Shown here piece after piece: positions 12,601-18,659 of a stretch of DNA of 64,000 bases (position 1 is its first letter; every line of letters starts with the position of its first letter). Under the pieces are notes generated by a model that saw only the letters and a program-made list of their open reading frames with translations, was not told where the DNA came from and made no database searches. Both the position numbers and the translations under genes were made by a program. Origin of the DNA: Microbulbifer hydrolyticus (GTDB lineage Bacteria > Pseudomonadota > Gammaproteobacteria > Pseudomonadales > Cellvibrionaceae); contig NZ_CP047491.1 in the NCBI RefSeq assembly GCF_009931115.1, positions 434,001-498,000 on the forward strand, in the 5' to 3' direction.

Positions 12601-12861
12601 ACTGCCACTGGCGAGGGGATACCCTCGCTGATCAGCGCACAGGCGTCCCAGGGTTTGAAGTCTGCGGTGCAGCGCCCGACAGAAGATATTGCCCAGCTTG
12701 ACCCGGGAATCTTCGATGAAGTCACGCCGTACAGTCTCGGTATGAATACCCTGAATGCACCGGAAATGCGCCTGACCGCAAGCGGGCTGAAACCCGCCGA
12801 GGAAGAGGACGAGGAAGACGAGGAGCGAGAGGCCGAAACCGCGCCCGTCGCCGGAGAGTGA
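3649..12861 (+). CDS. Giant repeat-rich TPS exoprotein (TpsA, filamentous-haemagglutinin-like)
   Basis: I start at the first of three clustered ATGs (3649, 3652, 3658), giving 3070 residues; the upstream in-frame TTG overlaps the tpsB stop. A cationic signal peptide (MKKKQLAKAITLAHL, cleavage near VVMGA) precedes a TPS/haemagglutination-activity domain at about residues 30-260, with NPRGVLFNDGASVDVGALTVSTLGG in place of the usual NPNGI. A cysteine pair, CGSGC, sits at residues 433-437; I see no other cysteine in the mature part. Most of the rest is degenerate repeats of the type 'FSGLxxVxGGxGxDTLDA'. Four larger copies of roughly 200-310 residues start near bases 5740, 6292, 7231 and 8062. 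The C-terminus is non-repetitive and ends in an acidic run (EEEDEEDEEREAE). It probably acts as a surface or released adhesin or matrix protein; its ligand cannot be told from sequence. Confidence 0.88.
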   Translation: MMNMKKKQLAKAITLAHLTWCGALISPVVMGAPTGWNVINGTASVSQGSPSTPNSTNVDISTDFAEISWETFDIEVGEDVDFNFNSEVADPSSGIVVNKVLQAGSSISGSLTSNGHVVLINPRGVLFNDGASVDVGALTVSTLGGTISGRDGSFSLEFDETGQIGDGDHYFSPGTIENSGTLLADRGITLIGRSIQNLTVEGGLGSARIESATIDLVAADSVTLSLDSQSGLYGVEVTSASLADELIVNGNDALISGSKVLMTAAASDAITATAVNNSGTVEAKGIDLSGGVVRLTGSGGGAINNTGTITVSADAAAAQDVAAGSILIEAAEITQSGTISASAVTDRSGGNITLAADDRLEVSGAVTAAGSGAGNSGGAVVTTVTASTGQLVLSGSQSPVNTAGQNGSADGSWEISAERLVVDEITGDPTQDCGSGCIDGALLSDALADNATVTLMASGTQNDTGISIRDRVTWSSDATLVLKSEAAVEVQDFINGQGQSELAGGNLSVEAESGFLNAGAIAVSDFDLRVGRAGSNTNSELGDLSYTGSFSVAGGSGFDSVSFSDMDGALAFSATDSSEVSLSNGALSGTLTDIDAVVAEAGDTLSGTAGGDTFTLIGAGGVQSNGINFTGIGTLDGGDGTDTLIGQSGVAWSLTELAQSEQDGVELVDVEILQASNASLTGVSNGEQIAVDADSEVTVSSLSDFRFTNLATLDVTGIANVSLDTTALGSQALFLLDTAGTVSTTENIADGIGFSGFSTVAVNVLDATALGVSPLYFRNLSGASLSTASGGGTVFSGLSTVTVASLDSDGFAADLALVTADGRVTSGAGAVEFSGVDTFRGSDGSSVSGGNSWALGSDGTVTESVTGIRFDGAWEVTTSADGSLADGGSGSAFTLDSGVVSIANSDLVFSGLASVSGVSGSSLNALSLAGDALYLTDATGTIATAEDGSGITFSSFTDVSVARLDTVSLGGGELFLRNSQGTSASTGASSGTLFSGLESVAVSVLHTNGLSPLFDISGAGSIQIQSDGTIFSQLSEVTSSSGAEIFGGPSWALDVDGNTSEAGNQVTFSGAWTVNASEGATLTGTDSVENFTVNSDGELEVGSNLIFSGLDSVLAGAGADTLSVNNFTLTLENNSVVTVDDVDLAFQGLSSVTGGGTLNGGSDWQLGGNGSATELVSDITLSGTWAVSTVNNATLTDSGTGSAFTLANGDVGIVNSGLQFSNLGSVTGVVGSSLDASALGDAALYVTDAAGTVATETDGSGIEFSNFSGISVAHLDATTLAAGELYLRNAAGSSVSTGAASGTLFSSLEQVSVNRLFTNGLAVNFDIAGVGSIQAQGGGTVFTELSEVAGSSGAEISGGGDWTLDLAGGTRESTSSILFSDLWFVDATGGSLTGTANTDIFSLDGSGDLAVGTLTFTGLASVSGGGSTDTLDATGFADGVKLENGNDSVSTAGILFGEVETVETIAVTGADAGTAFSLVGGGVTVDGSSLNFVGVESVDGGSANSALDATSLGAAPLYLLNASNSLVSTVVDGSGGITFTNFGGITVSQLDATGMGSAPLYLRNASGTQVSSTRTGGTLISGLSGVQASRLDSNGNAATLSISGAGSLATAAVTFSNVMEFSGGDASTVSGGTGWSVLAGTGVEENSSGIDFSGNWIVDAAGLSLSGSDSGDTFVLNADGSVEAEQVTLRNLTAVLGGSGQDTLNAAAYADTLNLIGTAGALDTATVVFREIEDVSATSVNAATAGTDFARVGDLIVADGLNFSGLAKVNGVSAVDTLSGANALFLRADSGGNYFADDSGVEFRNIDAFSTVSGSLTDEVGAAGYVLLGRNRISVDGIDVSGLSQVTATGSGVLDASGYADGVWLSGATGEVVTASTGGLTFSGMGSVTSALVTGSGGGESFSATGTGTLSVLGMTIDGVAEVFAGSGAAQVTAASGQDWELVAGANGAALGNTASTSGIEFTGFTTLVSQSAALLGTAGDEAFTLTGSEESGQLVGFGDMQFSGLGEVYGGGGSDSLDATGYTSIVSLTTTDGQLAAGDLVFFDFSSAQMFTLSSDDGNEHNFHVTDVGTVSVEGMTISALNNVLADESDIVASDGTVISDEGPGFETLGIQFNRVGLVSGELIAATRNNDEISISASGLVTINGREMGFFARVDGLEGEDTITGFDGQDWTISGLNSATSLGIEFVNFEHLVVDNGGLIGSVDAEVFTLLDDGRVRVGNILAEGMAYIDGGAGGVIDQLDASSFDRGLQLTGTDGLLLADGLEVRGFETAISPLLLGGSAAEVFTLGDSGLVAGGITFSGLSTVNGGGGNDRLDSDLDQDWLLGSAGNTFSHAGVEFAGIETAAGGSGAMQGGAADSEYTLGNGVLQVSAVDFEGVTSVDAGAGRDTVATEAGLVWSLDGTAATATVDGVTFRGIETVSTVDASIDTSAASGPQVFELGSAGRQVSILDILFSSVSSVVASDGNNGDTVVSAADQWQLQGSRNSIAANGVLFSGIDSVEGEAAELIGTAGADEFQLASGTNSLAAAGIAFSGVEQVSGAGGADTLVGTGSDDTFSVAANGDIRAAAMQFTGLAGVDGGAGSDVVDGAAASWTSATDPGGLVSGSALATVDSVTVVFENLERVENTGDYSGPAVADDYYLTGPDSLNMGGVEFAGLQTLAAGSGANTLYGFDADMTWRLGRDQGVVSDGQSSLAFSGFDTIIAGGGADQFELGDAVLASLDTGAGDDSVQLQQAQLAQLSLGADNDVLVVSTAGQSLAVAAGTGEDRLQVEVEGQRWLIDGDIAEFNSVGSLDFRGFELLADTGGGLDLSTSLAFDFYGSADPATAGIEFSTTGMTLAYDPSGDLNLVSRTANPIGGELYARNAALTLAGDLDIVSNVEVLSLFSSAGDIDASVVATEDLIIGQIDIGRGHLSLLTSTVGALYGQSIDDLHITAGSVELGRGDQRWENIGTASVPLRVDIRDSLDIVAFNFYEPIFEGGFPVVTATGEGIPSLISAQASQGLKSAVQRPTEDIAQLDPGIFDEVTPYSLGMNTLNAPEMRLTASGLKPAEEEDEEDEEREAETAPVAGE
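5740..8770 (+). repeat. Four-copy protein super-repeat inside tpsA
   Basis: Four diverged copies share landmarks such as ALFLLDTAGT / ALYLTDATGT / ALYVTDAAGT / PLYLLNASNS (near bases 5842, 6441, 7375, 8194). These are followed by a second landmark of the type LYLRNxxG and then GTLFSGL. Landmark spacing is about 600, 930 and 820 bp, so the period is not fixed. The copies are similar as protein but well diverged as DNA, which suggests old duplications kept by selection. Confidence 0.7.
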
Positions 12862-12932
12862 CGCGGAAAGCGAGTAATGCTGGAGGGAGGCGCCTGTTGT
12901 GGCCTTCCGTTCCCGGGCACAGGGAAGGGGCA

Positions 12933-12970
12933 ATAAAAAAGGCCGACTCTTGCGAGTCGGCCTTTTTTAT
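12933..12970. terminator. Bidirectional intrinsic terminator between tpsA and tRNA-Leu
   Basis: A perfect stem GGCCGACTC / GAGTCGGCC with loop TTGC is flanked by A6 on the left and T6 on the right, so it works from both strands. It ends the TPS operon on the + strand and the tRNA-Leu transcript on the - strand. Confidence 0.93.
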
Positions 12971-12977
12971 ACGGATA

Positions 12978-13064
12978 TGGTGCCCAGGAGAAGACTTGAA
13001 CTTCCACGACCTTGCGGTCACTAGCACCTGAAGCTAGCGCGTCTACCAATTCCGCCACCTGGGC
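12978..13064 (-). tRNA. tRNA-Leu (anticodon CAG), CCA encoded
   Basis: On the minus strand the acceptor 5' strand GCCCAGG pairs with CCTGGGC, followed by A and an encoded CCA. The D-arm (GGCGGAATTGGTAGAC), the anticodon arm CTAGC-TTCAGGT-GCTAG, a long class II variable arm and the T-arm (GTTCAAGTC) are all present. The total is 87 nt. Anticodon CAG lies at 13028-13030. The long variable arm and the identity of the loop fit leucine. Confidence 0.97.
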
Positions 13065-13378
13065 AATTCAACGGTGTGCCCCGTTGAGGACGCGCACTAT
13101 ATTGATTTGGGTCGGGGGTGTCAACGCTTTTTGTGGTTTTTTGCGCCATTGCCGTCGGTGCCCACTGGGACGGGGAAGCCGGGCGGGGTCGCGAACCGCA
13201 AAACGGGTCGGGAATTGCCCTCAAATCGCTTATACTCGCGGCACTGTGCAACGTATCGGGTGGCCTGCCGCCGCTCCCGGCATTCGCCACTTCTGGTTGC
13301 ACCCACTCATACCACTGCGCCGGGTGTACACCGGGTCCGCCCATATGCGCGGTCAATCGCAGAACATTGGAAGCTGAT
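13065..13378. other. Divergent intergenic region tRNA-Leu / rnr
   Basis: 314 bp without a gene. It holds the tRNA-Leu promoter on the minus strand. For rnr a -10-like TATACT is visible at 13232-13237 with no good -35 at 16-18 bp, so the rnr promoter call is tentative. The rest shows no further structure that I can support. Confidence 0.5.
13096..13124 (-). promoter_or_regulatory. Sigma-70 promoter of tRNA-Leu
   Basis: On the minus strand there is a consensus -35 TTGACA, a 17-nt spacer and a -10 TATAGT, about 30 bp upstream of the tRNA. The base run after the -10 begins GCGCG, a GC-rich discriminator typical of stringently controlled stable-RNA promoters. Confidence 0.9.
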
Positions 13379-16237
13379 TTGAATCAAGACAAACCTAACT
13401 CCCCCTCCGCTGACAGCGCTGGTCCGGTTGCCGATCCACATGCCGAGCGCGAGGCGGAGAAATACGAAAAGCCCGTTCCAAGCCGGGAGTTCCTGCTGGA
13501 CCTCCTTGAGCAACAGCCTGGCCCGGTGGCCTGGGAAGCGGTTGCGGACCTGCTGTCGATTGACGACGAGGATCGTCGCGAAGGGGTGCGCCGCCGCCTG
13601 ATTGCCATGTCCCGGGACGGCCAGATTGCGAGTAACCGCGCCGGTGATTTCGGTGTGCTGGATAAAATGAGCCTGGTGCGCGGGCGTGTGATCGGCCACC
13701 GGGATGGCTTCGGCTTCGTGTCTCCGGGCGATGGCAGTGATGACCTGTTTCTGTCCCACCGCCAGATGCGCAAGGTATTTGATGGTGACGAGGTGCTGGT
13801 GAGGGAAACCCCCGGCGGTTTTCGCGGCAAGCGAGAAGGCGCTGTGGTGCGCGTCATCAAGCACAATACCCACCAGCTGGCCGGCCGCATCTATCGGGAA
13901 GACGGCATCTGCTTTGTGCGCCCGGACAACCCGCGTCTGACCCTCGATGTGATGGTGCCCGAGGGCAAGTGTGCGGACGCGGAAAGTGGCCAGTATGTGG
14001 TGGTCAATATCACCGCCCAGCCCGGCCGCAATACGCTGCCGCATGGGGAGGTCGCGGAGATCCTCGGCGATCACCTGGCCCCGGGTATGGAAATCGATGT
14101 TGCCATTCGCAACTACGGGATTCCCCACGCCTGGCCGTCGGCCGTGCTGGCGCAGGTGGAAGGGATCGCCGACGAGGTACTCGAAGAAGATAAAAAGGCG
14201 CGCATTGACCTGCGTCAGCTACCACTGGTGACCATCGACGGTGAAGACGCGCGGGATTTTGATGACGCGGTTTTTTGTGAAGTGCTGCCGGATGGCAATT
14301 GGAAGCTGCTTGTTGCCATTGCCGATGTGTCGCATTACGTCGGGGTAGGTACGGCTCTGGATGTGGAAGCGCACCAGCGCGGCAATTCCGTGTATTTCCC
14401 GGATTTCGTTGTGCCGATGCTGCCGGAGAAGCTCTCCAACGGGCTCTGCTCATTGAATCCGGAAGTGGATCGCCTGTGTATGGTGTGCGAGATGCGCATC
14501 GACGAATCCGGCAATATTCTTGGTTATCAGTTCTTTGAAGGGCTGATGCGCAGCCATGCCCGCTTTACCTATACCCAGGTCGGTGAAATTGTGGAGGAGC
14601 GGGACAACCGCCACAGTGGTATTCGCAAGCAGTTTGCCGCGCTCACCCCGCATGTCGACAACCTGCACGATCTTTACCGGGCGCTACGTCGCGCCCGTGA
14701 CCGGCGTGGTGCGATCGACTTTGAAACCACTGAAACGCGGATCATTTTTGACGCTGCGCGCAAGATCGAGCGTATTGTGCCGGTGCAGCGCAATGACGCG
14801 CACAAGATGATTGAGGAGTGCATGCTCGCCGCCAATGTATGCGCGGCGGAGTTGATGGAAATCGCGGAGCTGCCTGCGCTGTTTCGCGTGCACGATATCC
14901 CCAAAAAGGAGCGCCTGGAAAACCTGCGCGAATATCTGGGGGAGCTGGGGCTGCGCCTGGAAGGTGGCAGCGAGCCCCAGCCCAGTGACTATCAGGAATT
15001 GCTGGCACAGGTGGATGGTCGCCCGGATTTCCACATCATCCAGACCATGTTGCTGCGCTCCATGAACCAGGCGGTGTATCAGCCGGAAAACCGCGGTCAC
15101 TTTGGTCTCGACTACCAGGCATACGCGCACTTCACGTCGCCCATTCGTCGCTACCCGGATCTGTTGTTGCACCGCGGCCTGCGCTGGCTGATTCGCAACG
15201 GTAGCGCCAATCCAGCCCCGGTTGCAGAAAAAGTCCGTCAGGCGCCCGGTGCCCATGCGCTGGAGCGGGAGGACATCCTGCCCTACAGCACTGTCGCCAT
15301 GGTTGAGCTGGGCGAGCACTGCTCTATGACCGAGCGCCGTGCTGACGATGCCACCCGGGATGTCGTGAGCTGGCTCAAGTGCGAGTACCTGCAGGATCAT
15401 GTGGGCGAGGTCTATCGCGGCGTGATCAGTGCGGTGACCGGCTTCGGACTGTTCGTTGAACTGGACGACCTTTACGTGGAGGGGCTGATACACGTGACTG
15501 CCCTGCCCAAAGATTACTACCACTTCGAGCAGGCGCAGCAGCGTCTTGTCGGCGAGCGCAGCGGAACACGCTTCCACCTCGGCGACGGTGTCACCGTGCA
15601 GGTCGCGCGGGTCGATCTGGATGAGCGCAAAGTGGACTTCACCTTTGTGGAGTTGCACCCGCGCCCGAGTTACCAGAACCCCAAATACCGCAAGCCGAAG
15701 TCAAACAAGAAATCCGCGAGACCGGATGGAGAAGTTGAAAAAATGCCTAAAGCAAAAGCTGAGGCTCCCAGTGCCGCCAAATTAAGCAAGGGTGAAGAGT
15801 CGACAAAAGTGACTGGTCGCGCGATGGAGTTGGCGGTGGAGTTCCAGAAGGAGCGCCAGCGCCGTGGCAAGTCGGACTTCAGCTCGGAAGAAAAGAAAGC
15901 CAGCCCGTGGGGGGGAGGCCTCAAGAAGAAAACGCCATCGGACGAGGCGGATGAGCCGCGTCCGATCCGCAAGCGCAAGGTCGGCACTGACGAGACTGAG
16001 GTTGTCCCTCCCTCAACGGAATTGCCGGAAGAAGCTCCCGCCAGTGAAGGCGAGGCACCGAGGAAGCGCAAGCCGAAAAAAACGCAGCCCCGAAAAGGCG
16101 GCAAGCGTCCCGCGGTGGCGGCACGCAAGGCTGCGCAGAAGGCGGACAAGGCTGAATCGGCAAGACGGTCCGCGAAAAAAGCGGCGAAGAAAAAACTGAA
16201 GAAGAAATTGGCGAAAAAACCGGGTGGGAAGAAATAG
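13379..16237 (+). CDS. rnr: Ribonuclease R (3'-5' exoribonuclease)
   Basis: 952 residues, starting at TTG 13379, preceded by GGAAG at a 5-nt distance. A longer in-frame GTG at 13118 would lie inside the tRNA promoter and adds no conserved sequence. Order: N-terminal winged-helix (FLLDLLEQQPGPVAWEAVAD), cold-shock/OB domains, RNB catalytic domain with DGEDARDFDDA, S1 domain (about residues 675-760) and a long Lys/Ala-rich tail. Asp287, 293, 295 and 296 match the spacing of the four metal-binding aspartates of the E. coli enzyme. It degrades structured RNA and takes part in rRNA and tRNA quality control. The tail makes it about 140 residues longer than the 813-residue E. coli protein. rlmB follows after 3 bases, as in many gammaproteobacteria. 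Confidence 0.96.
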   Translation: MNQDKPNSPSADSAGPVADPHAEREAEKYEKPVPSREFLLDLLEQQPGPVAWEAVADLLSIDDEDRREGVRRRLIAMSRDGQIASNRAGDFGVLDKMSLVRGRVIGHRDGFGFVSPGDGSDDLFLSHRQMRKVFDGDEVLVRETPGGFRGKREGAVVRVIKHNTHQLAGRIYREDGICFVRPDNPRLTLDVMVPEGKCADAESGQYVVVNITAQPGRNTLPHGEVAEILGDHLAPGMEIDVAIRNYGIPHAWPSAVLAQVEGIADEVLEEDKKARIDLRQLPLVTIDGEDARDFDDAVFCEVLPDGNWKLLVAIADVSHYVGVGTALDVEAHQRGNSVYFPDFVVPMLPEKLSNGLCSLNPEVDRLCMVCEMRIDESGNILGYQFFEGLMRSHARFTYTQVGEIVEERDNRHSGIRKQFAALTPHVDNLHDLYRALRRARDRRGAIDFETTETRIIFDAARKIERIVPVQRNDAHKMIEECMLAANVCAAELMEIAELPALFRVHDIPKKERLENLREYLGELGLRLEGGSEPQPSDYQELLAQVDGRPDFHIIQTMLLRSMNQAVYQPENRGHFGLDYQAYAHFTSPIRRYPDLLLHRGLRWLIRNGSANPAPVAEKVRQAPGAHALEREDILPYSTVAMVELGEHCSMTERRADDATRDVVSWLKCEYLQDHVGEVYRGVISAVTGFGLFVELDDLYVEGLIHVTALPKDYYHFEQAQQRLVGERSGTRFHLGDGVTVQVARVDLDERKVDFTFVELHPRPSYQNPKYRKPKSNKKSARPDGEVEKMPKAKAEAPSAAKLSKGEESTKVTGRAMELAVEFQKERQRRGKSDFSSEEKKASPWGGGLKKKTPSDEADEPRPIRKRKVGTDETEVVPPSTELPEEAPASEGEAPRKRKPKKTQPRKGGKRPAVAARKAAQKADKAESARRSAKKAAKKKLKKKLAKKPGGKK

Positions 16238-16240
16238 GCC

Positions 16241-16999
16241 GTGGCACAGCAATTGGTATATGGCCTGCACGCCGTGCAGGCATTGTTGAAGAGTTCTCCC
16301 CAGCAGGTGCAGGAGCTGTTGCTGTTGCGCGGTCGTAAAGACCAGAAACTGCAGAAAATTATTCGTCAGGCGGAGCAGAATGAAATTTCCATTCGCTTCG
16401 TGGACCGTCGCGCACTGGATGAAAAAGTCGGTGACGATGGCAATCACCAGGGGGCGGTGGCGGTCTGTGTGGGCGATACGCAGATCTACGACGAACAGTT
16501 CCTGAAGTCTCTGCTGCAACAGCTTGACGAGAAAAGTGAGGCGCCGTTTCTGCTGGTGCTGGATGGTATTACCGACCCCCATAACCTCGGCGCCTGCCTG
16601 CGCTCGGCAGAAGCCGCCGGCGTGCATGCGGTCATCGCGCCCAAAGACAAGGCTGCCGGGTTGACCCCGGTTGCGCGCAAGGTAGCCTGTGGCGCGGCGG
16701 AGGTCCTGCCATTTGTCACTGTCACTAATCTTGCCCGCACACTGCAGATGCTGCAGCAGGCGGGCGTCTGGTTATACGGTGCCGCCGGCGAGGCGGAGCA
16801 GAATATTTACCAGACTTCCCTCACCGGCCCCATTGCGCTGGTCATGGGGGCTGAAGGCCCCGGGTTGCGCCGCCTGACCCGTGAAAACTGCGACCATTTG
16901 GTAAATATTCCCATGGCGGGCGAGGTTAGTAGCCTGAACGTATCGGTCGCTACTGGTGTCTGCCTGTTCGAGGCGGTGCGCCAGCGCTCAGCCGGTTAA
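16241..16999 (+). CDS. rlmB: 23S rRNA (guanosine-2251-2'-O)-methyltransferase RlmB
   Basis: 252 residues from GTG 16241, with GGAAG about 9 nt upstream inside the rnr tail. It belongs to the SpoU/TrmH (SPOUT) class. It has an N-terminal L30e-like substrate-binding domain (VYGLHAVQALL) and the knotted catalytic domain with LDGITDPHNLGACLRSAE, VMGAEGPGLRRLTRENCD and IPMAGEVSSLNVSVA, the three classical SpoU motifs. It uses S-adenosylmethionine to methylate G2251 in the peptidyl-transferase P loop. Only three bases separate it from rnr, so the two form an operon. Confidence 0.96.
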   Translation: MAQQLVYGLHAVQALLKSSPQQVQELLLLRGRKDQKLQKIIRQAEQNEISIRFVDRRALDEKVGDDGNHQGAVAVCVGDTQIYDEQFLKSLLQQLDEKSEAPFLLVLDGITDPHNLGACLRSAEAAGVHAVIAPKDKAAGLTPVARKVACGAAEVLPFVTVTNLARTLQMLQQAGVWLYGAAGEAEQNIYQTSLTGPIALVMGAEGPGLRRLTRENCDHLVNIPMAGEVSSLNVSVATGVCLFEAVRQRSAG

Positions 17000-17305
17000 C
17001 CCCTCTTTTCGTCCCCCTCCTTTTGCGTCAGCAAAAGACTTTTGCCCGCTATTGTCGCTGCCGGGCGCAGTGGCGACGCGGGCCGCTCCTATCCTGCTGC
17101 GCCCCGTGTTCTCATTAAGCCTGTGCTCGAGCAATTGAGTGCCTGTTTTTTTGTGCATTTGGCGGATTTCCTTCTCCACCCCGCCTCTCCCCCTCGACAC
17201 TGTCACCAATCGCGCTATGTTTGCGGGAACCTTTTGTGGGGCTGCTGCGTGTTAATGGGCAATTCATGAAAAACGGTACTGTAGGAATGGGAAAGGAGTA
17301 AAGGG
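17000..17305. other. Intergenic region before the ECF sigma gene
   Basis: 306 bp without a convincing gene. It is pyrimidine-rich on the + strand in the first half, with no clear terminator for rlmB. The last 80 bp carry the candidate ECF-type promoter listed separately and the ribosome-binding site AAAGGAG at 17292-17298. Confidence 0.5.
17225..17253 (+). promoter_or_regulatory. Candidate ECF-type (autoregulatory) promoter
   Basis: GGGAACC at 17225-17231 is followed after 16 nt by CGTGTT at 17248-17253. The AAC ... CGT arrangement with this spacing is the general ECF promoter pattern. It lies 53 bp before the ECF sigma gene, so autoregulation is the natural reading, but this is inference. 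Confidence 0.45.
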
Positions 17306-17872
17306 GTGTCCTTGATCGAATTTTTTCGCGGGCGGGCGGCAAAGGAAGACCGCTTTACCGCGCTGGTGCGTCCGCATCTGCGCCTGATGCACCGCATGGC
17401 CTACCGCTGGACGCAGGATCGGGCAGATGCGGAAGATCTGGTGCAAGACGTGCTTACCCACCTGTTTTCCCGCACCGACGAGCTGGATGCTGTGGAAAAG
17501 CTGGGGCCCTGGTTGGTAAAGGTGCTCTACCGGCGCTACGTGGACCTCTTCCGCCGTCGCGCCAACTCTCCTATTGATGAGACTGCGGTCTGTATCAGTG
17601 ATGATGCGTTTTTTCAGGAGCGGCTCGAGGATGGCCGCAACCGCTATCAACAGCTGGAGCTGCAACGGTTACTCAATAACGCATTGTTCACCCTGGATGC
17701 GTCCTGGCGGGATGTGGTTTTGCTGCACGACGTCGAGGGTTACACCGCTCTCGAGGTGGCCGAAATACTCGATATCAATGTGGGTACCGTGAAGTCCCGT
17801 TTGCACCGGGCGCGAAAAAAATTGAGATCGGTGCTGGAACCGGGAACCGTTGAAGCCTTTGCCGCGTGTTAG
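17306..17872 (+). CDS. ECF-family RNA polymerase sigma factor
   Basis: 188 residues from GTG 17306, with AAAGGAG 7 nt upstream. Region 2 (LVRPHLRLMHRMAYRWTQ followed by DAEDLVQDVLTHLF) and region 4 with a helix-turn-helix (YTALEVAEILDINVGTVKSRLHRARKKL) are both clear; regions 1 and 3 are missing, as expected for ECF sigmas. It directs RNA polymerase to a small regulon. The next gene is a zinc-type membrane anti-sigma factor, so activity is presumably controlled by release from that partner. The stimulus cannot be deduced. Confidence 0.93.
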   Translation: MSLIEFFRGRAAKEDRFTALVRPHLRLMHRMAYRWTQDRADAEDLVQDVLTHLFSRTDELDAVEKLGPWLVKVLYRRYVDLFRRRANSPIDETAVCISDDAFFQERLEDGRNRYQQLELQRLLNNALFTLDASWRDVVLLHDVEGYTALEVAEILDINVGTVKSRLHRARKKLRSVLEPGTVEAFAAC

Positions 17873-17956
17873 ACAGTAGAGACCAGCGGTAGAGCAATAG
17901 ATACAGCAGCACAGACGAAGAGCGTCTTGGGGCTGCACACTGAAGGATTGAGGAAG

Positions 17957-18619
17957 ATGATGAACTGCTGCCAAGCCCGACGCGAACTGGACTTGATGCA
18001 AAGGGAAAACAACAGCGCGCTGCTGAGACACCTGCATCGCTGTCGCGAATGTCGCGAATACGCTGAAGAGCTGCGGCTGGTAAACCTGCTGCGCACCATG
18101 CCGGCGCCACCGCCGAGTGAGTATTTCGAGGAGCGTGTGCTGAATGCCGCGCTGCCGAAGCGGAGCAGCTCGGCGCTGGGCAATGTGCGCAAGTGGCAGC
18201 TGGCCACCGCCGCGAGTGTGCTGTTCGCCGTCGTTGCAGCGCTACCGCACTGGCAACCGGCAGCGCCCGCCCCGGAAGCCGCGGCGATTCAGGCGGCGGT
18301 GCCGGCAACACTTCCGCTGCGTGTGTCTGTGGATGCTGCGCGCGCAATGGAGGGGGCGGTGATCAGTGTCTCTCTTCCGGAAAATCTCGCGCTGGAAGGT
18401 TACGGCGACCAGCGGGAGCTGCGCTGGCGCACCAATCTCGATGCGGGCGCGAATCAGCTGACGCTGCCGGTGCGCGCACGCAGCGGGCAGCGCAATGAGA
18501 TCCTGATCCGTATCGAGCACGAAGGTGCACGCAAAGAATTCTATGTGCCGGTGGATTTTCCCGCAGGCGGGGGATCGCCCGGAAAGCAGGGTGCGGCACC
18601 GGGGCCGCAAACGATCTGA
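17957..18619 (+). CDS. Zinc-type (ZAS/zf-HC2) transmembrane anti-sigma factor
   Basis: 220 residues from ATG 17957 (or 219 from ATG 17960, which has better spacing from AGGA at 17950). Near the N-terminus is the HxxxCxxC signature (HLHRCREC) of zinc anti-sigma domains. One membrane span (WQLATAASVLFAVVAAL) lies at about residues 77-93. The C-terminal 120 residues look periplasmic, with a beta-rich part (LPLRVSVDAARAMEGAVISV ...). The protein should hold the preceding sigma factor at the membrane. It lies 84 bp downstream of the sigma gene on the same strand. The domain call rests on the motif and context. Confidence 0.87.
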   Translation: MMNCCQARRELDLMQRENNSALLRHLHRCRECREYAEELRLVNLLRTMPAPPPSEYFEERVLNAALPKRSSSALGNVRKWQLATAASVLFAVVAALPHWQPAAPAPEAAAIQAAVPATLPLRVSVDAARAMEGAVISVSLPENLALEGYGDQRELRWRTNLDAGANQLTLPVRARSGQRNEILIRIEHEGARKEFYVPVDFPAGGGSPGKQGAAPGPQTI

Positions 18620-18659
18620 TTCCAAACACAACGCTGAAAGACACAAATGAGGTAAACCT

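Noticed and set aside
13118-13378. Longer N-terminus for RNase R starting at GTG 13118
   Set aside because: It would overlap the tRNA-Leu promoter and adds cysteine-rich, non-family sequence; TTG 13379 has a good ribosome-binding site and begins right before the conserved winged-helix domain.
14684-15658. 324-codon minus-strand frame opposite rnr
   Set aside because: It is a shadow of the rnr coding frame with no recognisable protein features.
17000-17224. Terminator after rlmB
   Set aside because: Only a 7-bp near-palindrome (GCAAAAG/CTTTTGC) with almost no loop; no stable hairpin with a T tract could be supported.
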